The notes under the pieces are model-generated. The model had not been told where the DNA came from. It saw nothing but the letters and a program-made list of their open reading frames with translations, and did not search any database. Of a stretch of DNA of 64,000 bases, positions 34,118 to 41,611 are shown in pieces; within the stretch, counting starts at the first letter, position 1, and every line of letters begins with the position of its first letter. The DNA comes from Ornithinimicrobium cryptoxanthini (GTDB lineage: Bacteria; Actinomycetota; Actinomycetes; Actinomycetales; Dermatophilaceae). The position numbers and the translations under genes were made by a program. The stretch covers positions 3,534,001 through 3,598,000 of the forward strand of contig NZ_CP099490.1 of the NCBI RefSeq assembly GCF_023923205.1, read 5' to 3'.

Positions 34118-35361
34118 GAGGTCACCAGGTCGGTGACACAGGTGGTGAGGGCGTCGACCCCCGCGTGGCAGTCGTCACGCTCGGCGAACTCCTCGGGGCT
34201 GTGCGAGACCCCCGTCGGGTTGCGCACGAAGAGCATCGCCGACGGCACCCCGGCCGTGGCGAGGATGCCCGCGTCATGGCCGGCACCGGTGCCCAGGACG
34301 GGCACGCTGAGCTCCTCGTCGGTGCCCAGCGCGGTCCGCAGCCGGTTGCTGAGCCCCTCGTCGAAGCGGGTCGTCGCGGTCCAGGACTCCTCGGTGACCG
34401 TCGCCCCGAAGTCACCTGCGCGAGAACGCAGCTCCTCAACGGTCGCGCGCACCTGACCCTCGTCCGCGCCGCGGCTGTCGAGCCAACCGGTCACCTGGCT
34501 GGGGATCGCGTTGACACCGCCCGGCGTGACGGCGACCTTGCCGACGGTGGCCACGCAGCCACGGGTCTGGGCGACCCGGCGCGCACCGAGCACGAGGTCG
34601 GCATAGCCCAGCATCGCGTCCTGTCGGTCCTCCAGCCGGGTCGTCCCCGCGTGGTTGGCCTCGCCGGGGAAGTCGAACCGCCAGCGGCCGTGCGGCCAGA
34701 TGTCGCTGGCTACCGCGACCGGCGCACCGAGGTCGACGAGGGCCCGCCCCTGCTCGACGTGCAGCTCCACAAAGGCCCCGACCCGGCGCAGCGCCTCCTC
34801 GTCCCGGCCCACCGCGCCCGGGTCACGCCCGGCGGCGACCAGCGCGTCGGCCATGCTGACGCCGTCGTGGTCGGTCAGCCCCAGCGCCCGCTCGGCCGTC
34901 ATCGCGCCGGTGATCACTCGCGACCCGGCGCAGGCCACCCCGAACCGGGCTCCCTCCTCGTCGACGAAGTTGACCACCGCGAGGGGCCGGTCGGGCCGGA
35001 TCCCGCTCTCCCGCAACGCATCGACGACGGTGAGGGAGGAGACGACGCCGAGCGGTCCGTCATACGCACCACCGTCCGGGACGGAGTCCAGGTGCGAGCC
35101 GATGGCCACCCCTGGGTTGCCCTGGCGCACAGCATCATCGACGGTGCCCGGCCCGTCCCACCACCAGGCCCACTGGTTGCCCATCCGGTCCTCGACCAGA
35201 TCCAGCCGCCGCGCGGCGCACTCCCCCGCGAACCACTCGCGCAGCGTGTGGTCCTCGCGGGTCCAGGCGAAGCGGCGGTAGCCGCCCGATCCCACCCGGC
35301 CGACCGGCCCGAGGTCGGCCCACATGCGGTCGAACGAGGCGGTCACCGGTGCGGTCATCAT
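34114..35361 (-). CDS. M20-family amidohydrolase (allantoate amidohydrolase-like), putative HutG replacement
   Basis: 415 residues. Hydantoinase/carbamoylase branch of M20 peptidases: GSHLDSVPDGGAYDGPLGVV (His and Asp metal ligands), VDEEGARFG (Glu pair), LHVEQGRAL, AGTTRLEDRQD, and VLGTGAGHDAG near the end. Such enzymes hydrolyse N-carbamoyl or ureido bonds. Here the gene leads an operon with hutF and hutI, and no HutG is seen in the window, so it probably removes formate from N-formyl-glutamate. That is inference from context. Starts 6 nt after a TAGGCT -10; overlaps the kinase by GTGA. Confidence 0.88.
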   Translation of the reverse strand: MMTAPVTASFDRMWADLGPVGRVGSGGYRRFAWTREDHTLREWFAGECAARRLDLVEDRMGNQWAWWWDGPGTVDDAVRQGNPGVAIGSHLDSVPDGGAYDGPLGVVSSLTVVDALRESGIRPDRPLAVVNFVDEEGARFGVACAGSRVITGAMTAERALGLTDHDGVSMADALVAAGRDPGAVGRDEEALRRVGAFVELHVEQGRALVDLGAPVAVASDIWPHGRWRFDFPGEANHAGTTRLEDRQDAMLGYADLVLGARRVAQTRGCVATVGKVAVTPGGVNAIPSQVTGWLDSRGADEGQVRATVEELRSRAGDFGATVTEESWTATTRFDEGLSNRLRTALGTDEELSVPVLGTGAGHDAGILATAGVPSAMLFVRNPTGVSHSPEEFAERDDCHAGVDALTTCVTDLVTS

Positions 35362-35367
35362 GCCTTC

Positions 35368-35373
35368 AGCCTA
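35368..35373 (-). promoter_or_regulatory. -10 element of the hutF/hutI operon
   Basis: Minus strand TAGGCT, 6 nt, then ATG at 35361; leaderless. Places the shared palindrome at about -54 to -69. Confidence 0.5.
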
Positions 35374-35414
35374 GGTCTGCGGCGCAGGGGCCGCACTGCC
35401 CCCAGCGAGGCCGC

Positions 35415-35430
35415 GTCCCACTGGTGGGAC
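35415..35430. promoter_or_regulatory. Candidate hut operator, site 1
   Basis: GTCCCAC-TG-GTGGGAC, perfect 7-2-7 palindrome, 54 bp upstream of the start of the amidohydrolase-kinase-hutF-hutI operon. A near-identical copy lies 56 bp upstream of hutH. Centre at about -61.5 from the presumed start of transcription, a classical activator position. Confidence 0.65.
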
Positions 35431-35442
35431 ACTTCGAGCGCC

Positions 35443-36069
35443 TCAGCCCAGCTCGACCCGCCCGGCCTCGGCCATCAGCACCGCCGACAGGCGGACCGGC
35501 TCGCCGGAGCGGAGCTGGATCGGGCCGCGGGCCATGCCGAAGGCCTTGAGGGCTGCGGTGACGTCCTGCACCTGGGGATGCTTGATGCGGAACGTCTGGA
35601 ACAGCACCGACGGCAGGCCATCGCTGGGGTGCGGGGTCTGTCCCCAGTCGATGAGGAAGGGGATGCCGGAGTCCCTGGTCTCTGTGGGCGTCATCTGCCA
35701 GGCGAGCTCGGTGCCGTCAGGTGCCTTGCGCGACATGGTGAACGGCTCACCCGGGTCATAGCCCGCCTCCCGGGCACGGGCCACCACGGCGGGCAGGTCG
35801 TCGACCTGGACCGCCCAGCCGACCAGGGTGGGTCCGGTCAGCTCGTCGACCCGGAACGGGCGCGGCCGCGTCGGGTCCGGCTGGTCGGGGTCGGGAGCGA
35901 CCAGCTCGAGATACTGCCGACCGCCCAGGCCTAGGAGCGAGTTGCGGGTGCCCCACCCTTGGTGCGACCCACCGCGGCGAGGGGCGACGCCGAGCTGCCC
36001 CTCGACATACGCCTCCAGGTCGTCCAGATCGGGGCCACCGATGATGATGTGGTCCAGCTTCGCCGCCAC
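35443..36069 (-). CDS. VOC/glyoxalase-like protein
   Basis: 208 residues. AAKLDHIIIGGPDLDDLEAYVEGQLGV is the first beta-alpha-beta unit typical of the glyoxalase-like PF13468 type, then LGGRQYLELVAPDPDQPD, and a second half with VGWAVQVDDLPAVVARAREAGYDPGE. Probable metal or small-substrate enzyme, substrate unknown. GTG start with AAGGAG 7 nt upstream. 3 bp after the YbaK gene, so cotranscribed with it; the hut palindrome lies beyond its stop. Confidence 0.82.
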   Translation of the reverse strand: MAAKLDHIIIGGPDLDDLEAYVEGQLGVAPRRGGSHQGWGTRNSLLGLGGRQYLELVAPDPDQPDPTRPRPFRVDELTGPTLVGWAVQVDDLPAVVARAREAGYDPGEPFTMSRKAPDGTELAWQMTPTETRDSGIPFLIDWGQTPHPSDGLPSVLFQTFRIKHPQVQDVTAALKAFGMARGPIQLRSGEPVRLSAVLMAEAGRVELG

Positions 36070-36072
36070 TGC

Positions 36073-36543
36073 CTACTCCTTCGTCGTCACGTCGGCGACC
36101 TGCGCCGCCAGGGCCTTGAGCGCCTCGCCCGCCTGCACCGTCAGGCCGACCCCGTGGTCGCCACCGCCCATCGAGATCGGGCGGTCCGGCTCGGCGACCA
36201 GGGTGTCGGCGATGACCGGCCACGCCGTGGTCGAGCCGAACGGAGTGATCGTGCCGCGCTCATAGCCGGTGGCCTCGCGCGCCGTCTCCGCGTCCGGCAT
36301 CGACAGGCGGCTGACGCCGAGCAGGGCCCGCAGCTTGGGCCAGGAGATCTCGCGGTCACCGGGGACCAGGACGAAGAGGTAGTCGTCCTCGGCCCGCCGG
36401 ACTACGAGGGTCTTGATCAGGTCGTGCGGCTCCACGCCACGAGCGGCGGCGGCCTCCTCCAGGCTCTTGACCCGGCCGTGCCGCGTCACCTGATGGGTCA
36501 GTCCGGCGGCCTCAACAGCCGCGATCGCGCTCTTCTCAGCCAT
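36073..36543 (-). CDS. YbaK/EbsC-family aminoacyl-tRNA deacylase (second copy)
   Basis: 156 residues. EAAAARGVEPHDLIKTLVVRR with the conserved Lys, YLFVLVPGDREISWPKLRALLG, RLSMPDAETAREATGYERGTITPFG and the ISMGGGDHGVGLTV loop match the YbaK fold, closer to the Cys-tRNA(Pro) deacylase type than the copy at 2502. It edits mischarged tRNA. TATGTT lies 6 nt before the ATG, so the transcript is probably leaderless. Followed by the VOC gene. Confidence 0.9.
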   Translation of the reverse strand: MAEKSAIAAVEAAGLTHQVTRHGRVKSLEEAAAARGVEPHDLIKTLVVRRAEDDYLFVLVPGDREISWPKLRALLGVSRLSMPDAETAREATGYERGTITPFGSTTAWPVIADTLVAEPDRPISMGGGDHGVGLTVQAGEALKALAAQVADVTTKE

Positions 36544-36549
36544 GGAGCC

Positions 36550-36555
36550 AACATA
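36550..36555 (-). promoter_or_regulatory. -10 element for leaderless ybaK copy 2
   Basis: Minus strand TATGTT, 6 nt, ATG at 36543. Confidence 0.45.
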
Positions 36556-36557
36556 GT

Positions 36558-36588
36558 GGCGCCCGCCCCACCGTGTGGGACGGGCGCC
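36558..36588 (-). terminator. GC-rich hairpin after the HesB-like gene
   Basis: GGCGCCCGCCCCAC / GTGGGACGGGCGCC pair over 14 bp with one mismatch and a 3-nt loop. It lies 12 bp past the stop at 36601 and overlaps the start of the next promoter region. Its arm contains GTGGGAC by chance similarity to the hut palindrome. Confidence 0.65.
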
Positions 36589-36600
36589 AGGACCATGCGG

Positions 36601-36882
36601 TCAGGACTGCTGCGGGGTCAGCGTGAAGCCGACGCCCTCGTCCGTCTGGGTCGCGTCCAGCATCTGGCCCTCGAGCAGCGGGGCGGCGTTGTCGGCGAGA
36701 TAGACGTTGCCGTCACCCGCATCCGCGGCCACGTCGGTGGCCTCGGGCTCGCGCACGACGCTCACCTCGAGCTGGCTCTGGTCGGGGCCGACGGCCAGGC
36801 GCACGCCCGCGGTCTGGGGGAGCTCCTCGCTGTCGGTCAGGCCCTTGACGACGGCCTTGGCAGTGTCAGAAACAGTCAGCAT
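36601..36882 (-). CDS. HesB/IscA-like protein without cysteines
   Basis: 93 residues from MLTVSDTAKAVVKGLTD, the usual HesB/A-type carrier opening, with GVRLAVGPDQSQLEVSVV and VYLADNAAPLLEGQMLDAT matching the rest of that fold. The three cysteines that bind Fe-S clusters in A-type carriers are absent; there is no Cys at all. So it is likely a structural relative with another role. AAGGATC lies 9 nt upstream of the ATG. Single-gene unit between a hairpin and a palindrome. Confidence 0.78.
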   Translation of the reverse strand: MLTVSDTAKAVVKGLTDSEELPQTAGVRLAVGPDQSQLEVSVVREPEATDVAADAGDGNVYLADNAAPLLEGQMLDATQTDEGVGFTLTPQQS

Positions 36883-36910
36883 GTGTGTGGATCCTTGTCT
36901 TCGGTGCGGT

Positions 36911-36932
36911 CGCCGACAGTTAAGTGTCGGCG
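36911..36932. promoter_or_regulatory. Inverted repeat upstream of the HesB-like gene
   Basis: CGCCGACA, 6-nt GTTAAG spacer, TGTCGGCG: perfect 8-bp arms, 29 bp upstream of the start. Operator or leader hairpin. The rest of 36883-37120 shows no gene. Confidence 0.45.
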
Positions 36933-37120
36933 TCGACGCTGGCGACCACCTCACGGGGCAATGCGCACGCGCCTCGGACACCTCCACACTGGTCGAAGAC
37001 CGGGGGGTGATGTCAAGTCGGCCCCGTGGGAAGGGCTTCTGGCGTATGCCGCGGCGCAGGTCAGTCGTGGCCAGGGCACCAGACGATGGTCGGCTCGGGA
37101 CCGCCCTGCCGATGAAACGA

Positions 37121-37137
37121 CATCCCACTATGGGATG
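37121..37137. promoter_or_regulatory. Palindromic operator of the mazEF-like module
   Basis: CATCCCA-CTA-TGGGATG, perfect 7-3-7 inverted repeat just upstream of a TATGGT -10 element, so it covers the -35 zone. Expected target of the ribbon-helix-helix antitoxin. Confidence 0.65.
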
Positions 37138-37145
37138 CATTAAGG

Positions 37146-37151
37146 TATGGT
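37146..37151 (+). promoter_or_regulatory. -10 element for leaderless antitoxin transcript
   Basis: TATGGT, 6 nt, ATG at 37158. Confidence 0.5.
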
Positions 37152-37157
37152 GTCGTC

Positions 37158-37391
37158 ATGACCACACAGATTGCGATCCGGCTGCCGGATGAGCTCGTGG
37201 CCTTCCTCGACCGCGCTGTCGCCGAGGGCCGGGCGTCCAGCCGCGCGTCGGTGGTGACCTCTGCGCTCGAGCGCGAGATCCGCCGTCAACTGGCCGAGCA
37301 GGACGCCGAAATCCTCCGCGTCGTCGGGCCCGAGGACGACCTGGACGACCTCGTCTTCTGGACCGTGCCCAACGCCGCGACCGAGGACTAG
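37158..37391 (+). CDS. Ribbon-helix-helix antitoxin of a PemK/MazF toxin
   Basis: 77 residues. TTQIAIRLPDELVAFLDRAVAEGRASSRASVVTSALE is a ribbon-helix-helix DNA-binding domain of CopG/MazE style, and the acidic tail (EDDLDDLVFWTV) is the toxin-binding part. Starts 6 nt after TATGGT and 20 bp after a perfect palindrome. Three bp separate its stop from the toxin ATG. Confidence 0.88.
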   Translation: MTTQIAIRLPDELVAFLDRAVAEGRASSRASVVTSALEREIRRQLAEQDAEILRVVGPEDDLDDLVFWTVPNAATED

Positions 37392-37394
37392 CCG

Positions 37395-37709
37395 ATGCGT
37401 GAAATCTGCCTGGCCCGGCTCGACAAGACGCGCCCGGTGCTGGTGCTGACCCGGGAGGCGACCAGGGGCACGATGACCAAGGTCACCGTCGCCCCGATCA
37501 CTTCCACGGTCAAGGGCCTCGCGAGCGAGCTCCCTGTCGGACCCGGCAACGGACTTGAGCACCCCTGCGCCGTCTCGCTCGACAACGTCCTCACCATCCG
37601 CTCGGAACTCCTTGGTCGCACCATCGGCTTCCTCCATGACCGCGAGGAGCCCGCACTGGCACGCGCCATCGTCATGGCCTACGACCTGGACGTGCCGGTC
37701 CCGCGCTGA
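37395..37709 (+). CDS. mazF: PemK/MazF-family endoribonuclease toxin
   Basis: 104 residues. Starts REICLARLDKTRPVLVLTRE, the PemK/MazF first strands with the conserved RPVLVL, then KVTVAPITSTVKGLASELPVG and HPCAVSLDNVLTI. Such toxins cut single-stranded RNA at short sequence motifs. Second gene of the module. Its stop is 42 bp from the convergent MFS gene. Confidence 0.92.
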   Translation: MREICLARLDKTRPVLVLTREATRGTMTKVTVAPITSTVKGLASELPVGPGNGLEHPCAVSLDNVLTIRSELLGRTIGFLHDREEPALARAIVMAYDLDVPVPR

Positions 37710-37751
37710 CTGCCGTCGCCGGATCCCGGTCACGCACCACGCTCGCCGAGG

Positions 37752-39050
37752 TCAGCCCTTGCTGACGTCGGGGAGGGTGCGGCTGACCACGACCCCTGCC
37801 AGGCCGAGTATGCCGAGGAAGACCAGCGCGACCTCCTCACCCAGGAGCGCCAGACCTCCCGACACGGCCCCGGCCACGAGGAGGATCACGCCCATCGCGG
37901 TGTTGGAGACGGCGACATACTCGGTGCGCTGGTCTCCCTCAGCCATGTCGACGACATAGGTCTTGCGGGCGACGCGGACACCGGTGTGGATCAGGGCGAG
38001 CAGCAGATAGGTCACCGGATAGATCCACCAGGACCCCCGCACCGACGGCACCAGCATCAGGAGGAGGAAGACGGCGATCAGTGCGGATGCCGCAGCCGCT
38101 CCCCAGGTCATCAGGTTCTTGGAGGAGCGGTCCGCCAGACGGCCGAAGATCCGGCCACCGATCAGGCTGGCCAGGCCCTGGGCGATGACGAACGGCCCGA
38201 GCCCGGAGAGGCCACCGCCGCCGGCCTGCGCCGCGATGGCCACCACGAACGGCGGCGCCAGCGCGGAGACCAGCAGCAGGCCGCGGGCGAGCACGAACCG
38301 GCGGAAGACCGGGTCGTCGCGAAAGAGGCGGGCCGACTGACCCGCCCAACCCTCCGTCTCCTCGGCGGTGGCCGGCTCGAGATCGGGCTCACGGATGCCG
38401 GCGAAGACGAGGAGCGCCAGGACCCACAGGCCCGCGGCGACGACGAGCAGGATGGCGAGCACGATCGGGTTCGAGCTGTCCCCGCCCAGCAGCCGGATGC
38501 CGAGGCCGAGCGTGACCGCCACCGCTCCGGAGAGGACGGTCGACAGGCCGTTGATCTGGCCGCGCTCGCCCTTGGGCACGGTGCGGCCCAGGACGTCCTT
38601 GCCGGCCAGTGAGCACAGCGCCCTCGACAGCGAGAAGGCGGTCAGGGCGAGCAGCACGACGACGCCGGCGGCCAGCCCCTCCAGCGCGGCGGCCGCAACG
38701 GCCATCGCGCCCGCGCCGAGGGCCTGGCCGGCGGCACCAAGCACCCAGAGATAGCGCCTTCGACGGGTGCGCTCCACCCACGGCGCCAGGGCCGCCTGCG
38801 GCAGCATCGACCCGGACTCGCGGATCGGCACGAGGAGGGCGATCAGGCCGGAGGGGACCCCCAGTGCGGTGAACAACCACGGCAGCACCGTCTTGGCGTT
38901 GACCACCTGGTCGCCCGTGGCCTGCAGCGCGTTCGCGACGAGCTGGCGGGTGCCGTTGTAGGCCGTCGCCCGCTGGTCCTCACCTGACTGGTCGGCGCGG
39001 TCGGCGCGGACCAAGCGTTGATAGACACCGGTGAGCCTCACGCCCCACAT
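37752..39050 (-). CDS. MFS transporter
   Basis: 432 residues with about 12 hydrophobic segments (for example VVVLLALTAFSLSRALCSLAGKDV and AVFLLLMLVPSV). The loop TRRRRYLWVLGAAGQA follows helix 2-3 as in many MFS proteins, and GRTVPKGERGQINGLS is a loop motif found in uncharacterised actinobacterial MFS proteins. Substrate unknown. GGGGCAGG just upstream of the ATG. The N-terminus has a roughly 40-residue soluble extension. Confidence 0.85.
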   Translation of the reverse strand: MWGVRLTGVYQRLVRADRADQSGEDQRATAYNGTRQLVANALQATGDQVVNAKTVLPWLFTALGVPSGLIALLVPIRESGSMLPQAALAPWVERTRRRRYLWVLGAAGQALGAGAMAVAAAALEGLAAGVVVLLALTAFSLSRALCSLAGKDVLGRTVPKGERGQINGLSTVLSGAVAVTLGLGIRLLGGDSSNPIVLAILLVVAAGLWVLALLVFAGIREPDLEPATAEETEGWAGQSARLFRDDPVFRRFVLARGLLLVSALAPPFVVAIAAQAGGGGLSGLGPFVIAQGLASLIGGRIFGRLADRSSKNLMTWGAAAASALIAVFLLLMLVPSVRGSWWIYPVTYLLLALIHTGVRVARKTYVVDMAEGDQRTEYVAVSNTAMGVILLVAGAVSGGLALLGEEVALVFLGILGLAGVVVSRTLPDVSKG

Positions 39051-39107
39051 CCTGCCCCGCCGAACGCTCAGAGGCGCGCGCTGGTCCTCACCGGAGCAGG
39101 GCAGGTC

Positions 39108-39659
39108 TCAGCGCGCCAGGTCAGCGGGCCGGAAGCTCACTGGAAAGGGCTCCTCGGTCTCGAACACGTCGTCGCCGGCCACGATCTGCCCCGACTCATA
39201 GGTCCCGTCGGCCAGTCGGAACGTCCGGACGGCGGGGTGCAGCGGATCCACGACCCAGTAGTGCTCGACCCCGAACCGGCCCAGCACCTCCGGCTTGCGG
39301 ACCAGGTCGGTGCGCCGGCTCGACGGGGAGAGGATCTCCACTGCCAGCACCGGGGGCTGCGCGACCTCGGAGCCATCGACCAACGACCGTGGCACCACCA
39401 TCAGGTCGGGTTGCACGACGGTGCGCTCCCCGGCTCGCAGATCGAGCGGAGCTGCCAGCACCCGGAGGTGTGGCGGGACAACCGATCGCAGCACCGCAAA
39501 GAGCTCCCCGCTCACCACCTGGTGGGCCACGCCCGGGCTCGGCGACACGATCAGCTCACCCTCGATGAGCTGGACGGTCATGTCGTCGCGCTCCTCGCGG
39601 TAGGCGTGGAGGTCCTCGACCGTGTAGATCCCCACCTCGCTGATGCTCATGGTCTCCAT
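39108..39659 (-). CDS. Uma2-family (PD-(D/E)XK-like) protein
   Basis: 183 residues. LIEGELIVSPSPGVAHQVVSGELF, VVQPDLMVVP and PPVLAVEILSPSSRRTDLVRKPEVLGRFGVEHYWVVDP match Uma2/DUF820, a PD-(D/E)XK nuclease fold with the Asp and Glu-x-Lys-like region as EILSPS. Common in cyanobacteria and actinobacteria, often in many copies; biological role unclear. SD GGGAGGGG. Stands alone downstream of hutU. Confidence 0.9.
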   Translation of the reverse strand: METMSISEVGIYTVEDLHAYREERDDMTVQLIEGELIVSPSPGVAHQVVSGELFAVLRSVVPPHLRVLAAPLDLRAGERTVVQPDLMVVPRSLVDGSEVAQPPVLAVEILSPSSRRTDLVRKPEVLGRFGVEHYWVVDPLHPAVRTFRLADGTYESGQIVAGDDVFETEEPFPVSFRPADLAR

Positions 39660-39718
39660 GGTGCCCCTCCCGATTCATGCCGTCCAGCGTGGCACGACCA
39701 GGAGAGCCACCTCAGAAG

Positions 39719-39727
39719 TTGTCCACA
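39719..39727 (+). other. Single DnaA-box-like sequence
   Basis: TTGTCCACA is an exact match to the actinobacterial DnaA box. Isolated and between genes; binding is not shown. Confidence 0.4.
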
Positions 39728-39741
39728 GGTGCTCCCCCGGT

Positions 39742-41397
39742 TCACTCCTCGCGCATCGGCACCCGCACGCCACGCTCGGCGGCGACCTCCTCGGCGATGT
39801 CATAGCCGGCGTCCACGTGCCGGATCACTCCCATGCCCGGGTCGTTGGTCAGCACGCGCTGCAGCTTCTGCGCCGCCAGCTCGGTCCCGTCGGCCAGCGA
39901 CACCTGCCCAGCGTGCATCGAGCGACCGATGCCCACGCCGCCACCGTGGTGCAGCGACACCCACGAGGCGCCCGAGGACGTGTTGACCAGGGCGTTCAGC
40001 AGAGGCCAGTCGGCGATGGCGTCCGAGCCGTCCGTCATACCCTCCGTCTCGCGATAGGGACTGGCGACCGACCCCGCATCCAGGTGGTCGCGGCCGATCA
40101 CGATCGGCGCCTCGACCTCACCGCGGGCGACCATGTCATTGAACTTCAGGCCGGCCTTGTCGCGCTCGCCATAACCCAGCCAGCAGATCCGCGCCGGCAG
40201 TCCCTCGAAGGCGACCTTCTCGCGCGCGCCACGCAGCCACTTCTGCAGGTGGTCGTTGTCGGGGAACAGGTCCATCACGGCCTTGTCTGTCGCATAGATG
40301 TCCTTCTCCTCCCCCGACAGTGCGACCCAGCGGAACGGGCCCTTGCCCTCACAGAACAGCGGGCGGATGTATGCCGGGACGAACCCTGGGAAGTCGAAGG
40401 CCCGGTCGTAGCCGCCCTTGCGGGCCTCGTCGCGGATGCTGTTGCCATAGTCGAAGACCTCGGCGCCGGCGTCCAGGAAGCCGACCATCGCCTCGACGTG
40501 CTTGGCCATCGACCCCTGCGCACGGTCGGTGAACTCCTCAGGCTTCTTCTCGGCATACTGGGCCCAGTCCTCGAGCCCGACGCCCTCGGGCAGGTAGGAC
40601 AGCGGGTCGTGCGCGGAGGTCTGGTCGGTCACGATGTCGATCGCGACGCCGCGACGCAGCAGCTCGGGGAAGACCTCGGCCGCGTTGCCGACGACACCGA
40701 TCGAGACCGCCTCGCGGGCCTCCTTGGCGGCCAGAGCCCGCTCGACACCGGCATCCAGGGAGTCGGCGACCTCGTCCAGATAGCGGCTCCTGACCCGCCG
40801 GCGCAGTCGCGCCTCGTCGACGTCCACGATCAGGCACGTGCCACCGTTGAGGGTCACCGCCAACGGCTGAGCCCCACCCATCCCGCCACACCCGCCGGTC
40901 AGGGTCAGCGTGCCCGCCAGCGTGTCGTTGAACTTCTTGGCCGCGATCGCGGCGAAGGTCTCATAGGTCCCCTGCAGGATCCCCTGGGTGCCGATGTAGA
41001 TCCAGGACCCGGCCGTCATCTGGCCATACATGGTCAGGCCGAGGTGCTCCAGGCGCCGGAACTCCGGCCAGTTCGCCCAGTCCGGCACCAGGTTGGAGTT
41101 GGCGATCAGCACCCGAGGAGCCCACTCGTGCGTCTGGAAGACCCCGACGGGGCGACCGGACTGGACCAGCATGGTCTCGTCCTCGCGCAGCGTGGTCAGC
41201 GTGCGGACCATCGCGTCGAAGCTCTTCCAGTCGCGCGCGGCGCGGCCGGTGCCGCCATAGACGACCAGGTCGTCGGGGCGCTCGGCGACCTCGGGGTCGA
41301 GGTTGTTCATCAGCATCCGCAGGGGGGCCTCGGTGGCCCAGCTGCGGGCGGTCAGGGTCGTGCCGCGTGCTGCGCGGACGGGTCGGGCGCCTTCCAT
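39742..41397 (-). CDS. hutU: Urocanate hydratase
   Basis: 551 residues, normal length. [37 protein letters not shown] opening, [34 protein letters not shown] (NAD-binding Gly-rich stretch), [16 protein letters not shown] region, and [19 protein letters not shown] near the end. It converts urocanate to 4-imidazolone-5-propanoate using tightly bound NAD. AAGGAG lies 6 nt upstream of the ATG, with a CATACT -10-like element before it. Downstream of hutH but separated by 214 bp of repeats. Confidence 0.97.
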   Translation of the reverse strand: MEGARPVRAARGTTLTARSWATEAPLRMLMNNLDPEVAERPDDLVVYGGTGRAARDWKSFDAMVRTLTTLREDETMLVQSGRPVGVFQTHEWAPRVLIANSNLVPDWANWPEFRRLEHLGLTMYGQMTAGSWIYIGTQGILQGTYETFAAIAAKKFNDTLAGTLTLTGGCGGMGGAQPLAVTLNGGTCLIVDVDEARLRRRVRSRYLDEVADSLDAGVERALAAKEAREAVSIGVVGNAAEVFPELLRRGVAIDIVTDQTSAHDPLSYLPEGVGLEDWAQYAEKKPEEFTDRAQGSMAKHVEAMVGFLDAGAEVFDYGNSIRDEARKGGYDRAFDFPGFVPAYIRPLFCEGKGPFRWVALSGEEKDIYATDKAVMDLFPDNDHLQKWLRGAREKVAFEGLPARICWLGYGERDKAGLKFNDMVARGEVEAPIVIGRDHLDAGSVASPYRETEGMTDGSDAIADWPLLNALVNTSSGASWVSLHHGGGVGIGRSMHAGQVSLADGTELAAQKLQRVLTNDPGMGVIRHVDAGYDIAEEVAAERGVRVPMREE

Positions 41398-41441
41398 GGT
41401 GCTCTCCTTTGAGTATGCCGAGGGGCGGGCTGTCAGGGTCT

Positions 41442-41473
41442 GGTTCCGGTGGTCGGTGGTTCCGGTGGTCGGT
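41442..41473 (+). repeat. 16-bp tandem repeat upstream of hutU
   Basis: GGTTCCGGTGGTCGGT occurs twice with no change, then decays into further GGT-rich copies up to about 41520. Lies between hutU and the 32-bp-phased repeats. Confidence 0.85.
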
Positions 41474-41534
41474 GGTTCGGGTGGGTGGTTCGGTGGTGGG
41501 TCGTGCGGTGATCGGTGGTGTGCTGCTGGACGAA

Positions 41535-41606
41535 ACCACTACGAAAATGCGGGCGAGGCCTACGAGACCGCTACCAAAATGCGTGGGAGGTCAACGAAAC
41601 CCCTAT
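41535..41606 (+). repeat. 32-bp-phased repeat, 3 copies, hut locus B
   Basis: ACCACTACGAAAATG (41535), ACCGCTACCAAAATG (41567) and a weaker ACCCCTAT (41599) start exactly 32 bp apart. Same motif and phase as at 33613-33652. It ends 5 bp before the hutH stop codon. Confidence 0.85.
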
Positions 41607-41611
41607 CTTTT

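Noticed and set aside
36575..36581. GTGGGAC as another hut site
   Set aside because: It is part of a terminator-like hairpin, without the matching GTSYCAC half at 2-bp spacing.
41398..41611. Third copy of the hut palindrome upstream of hutU
   Set aside because: I searched the interval for GTSYCAC and GTGGGAC and found none.
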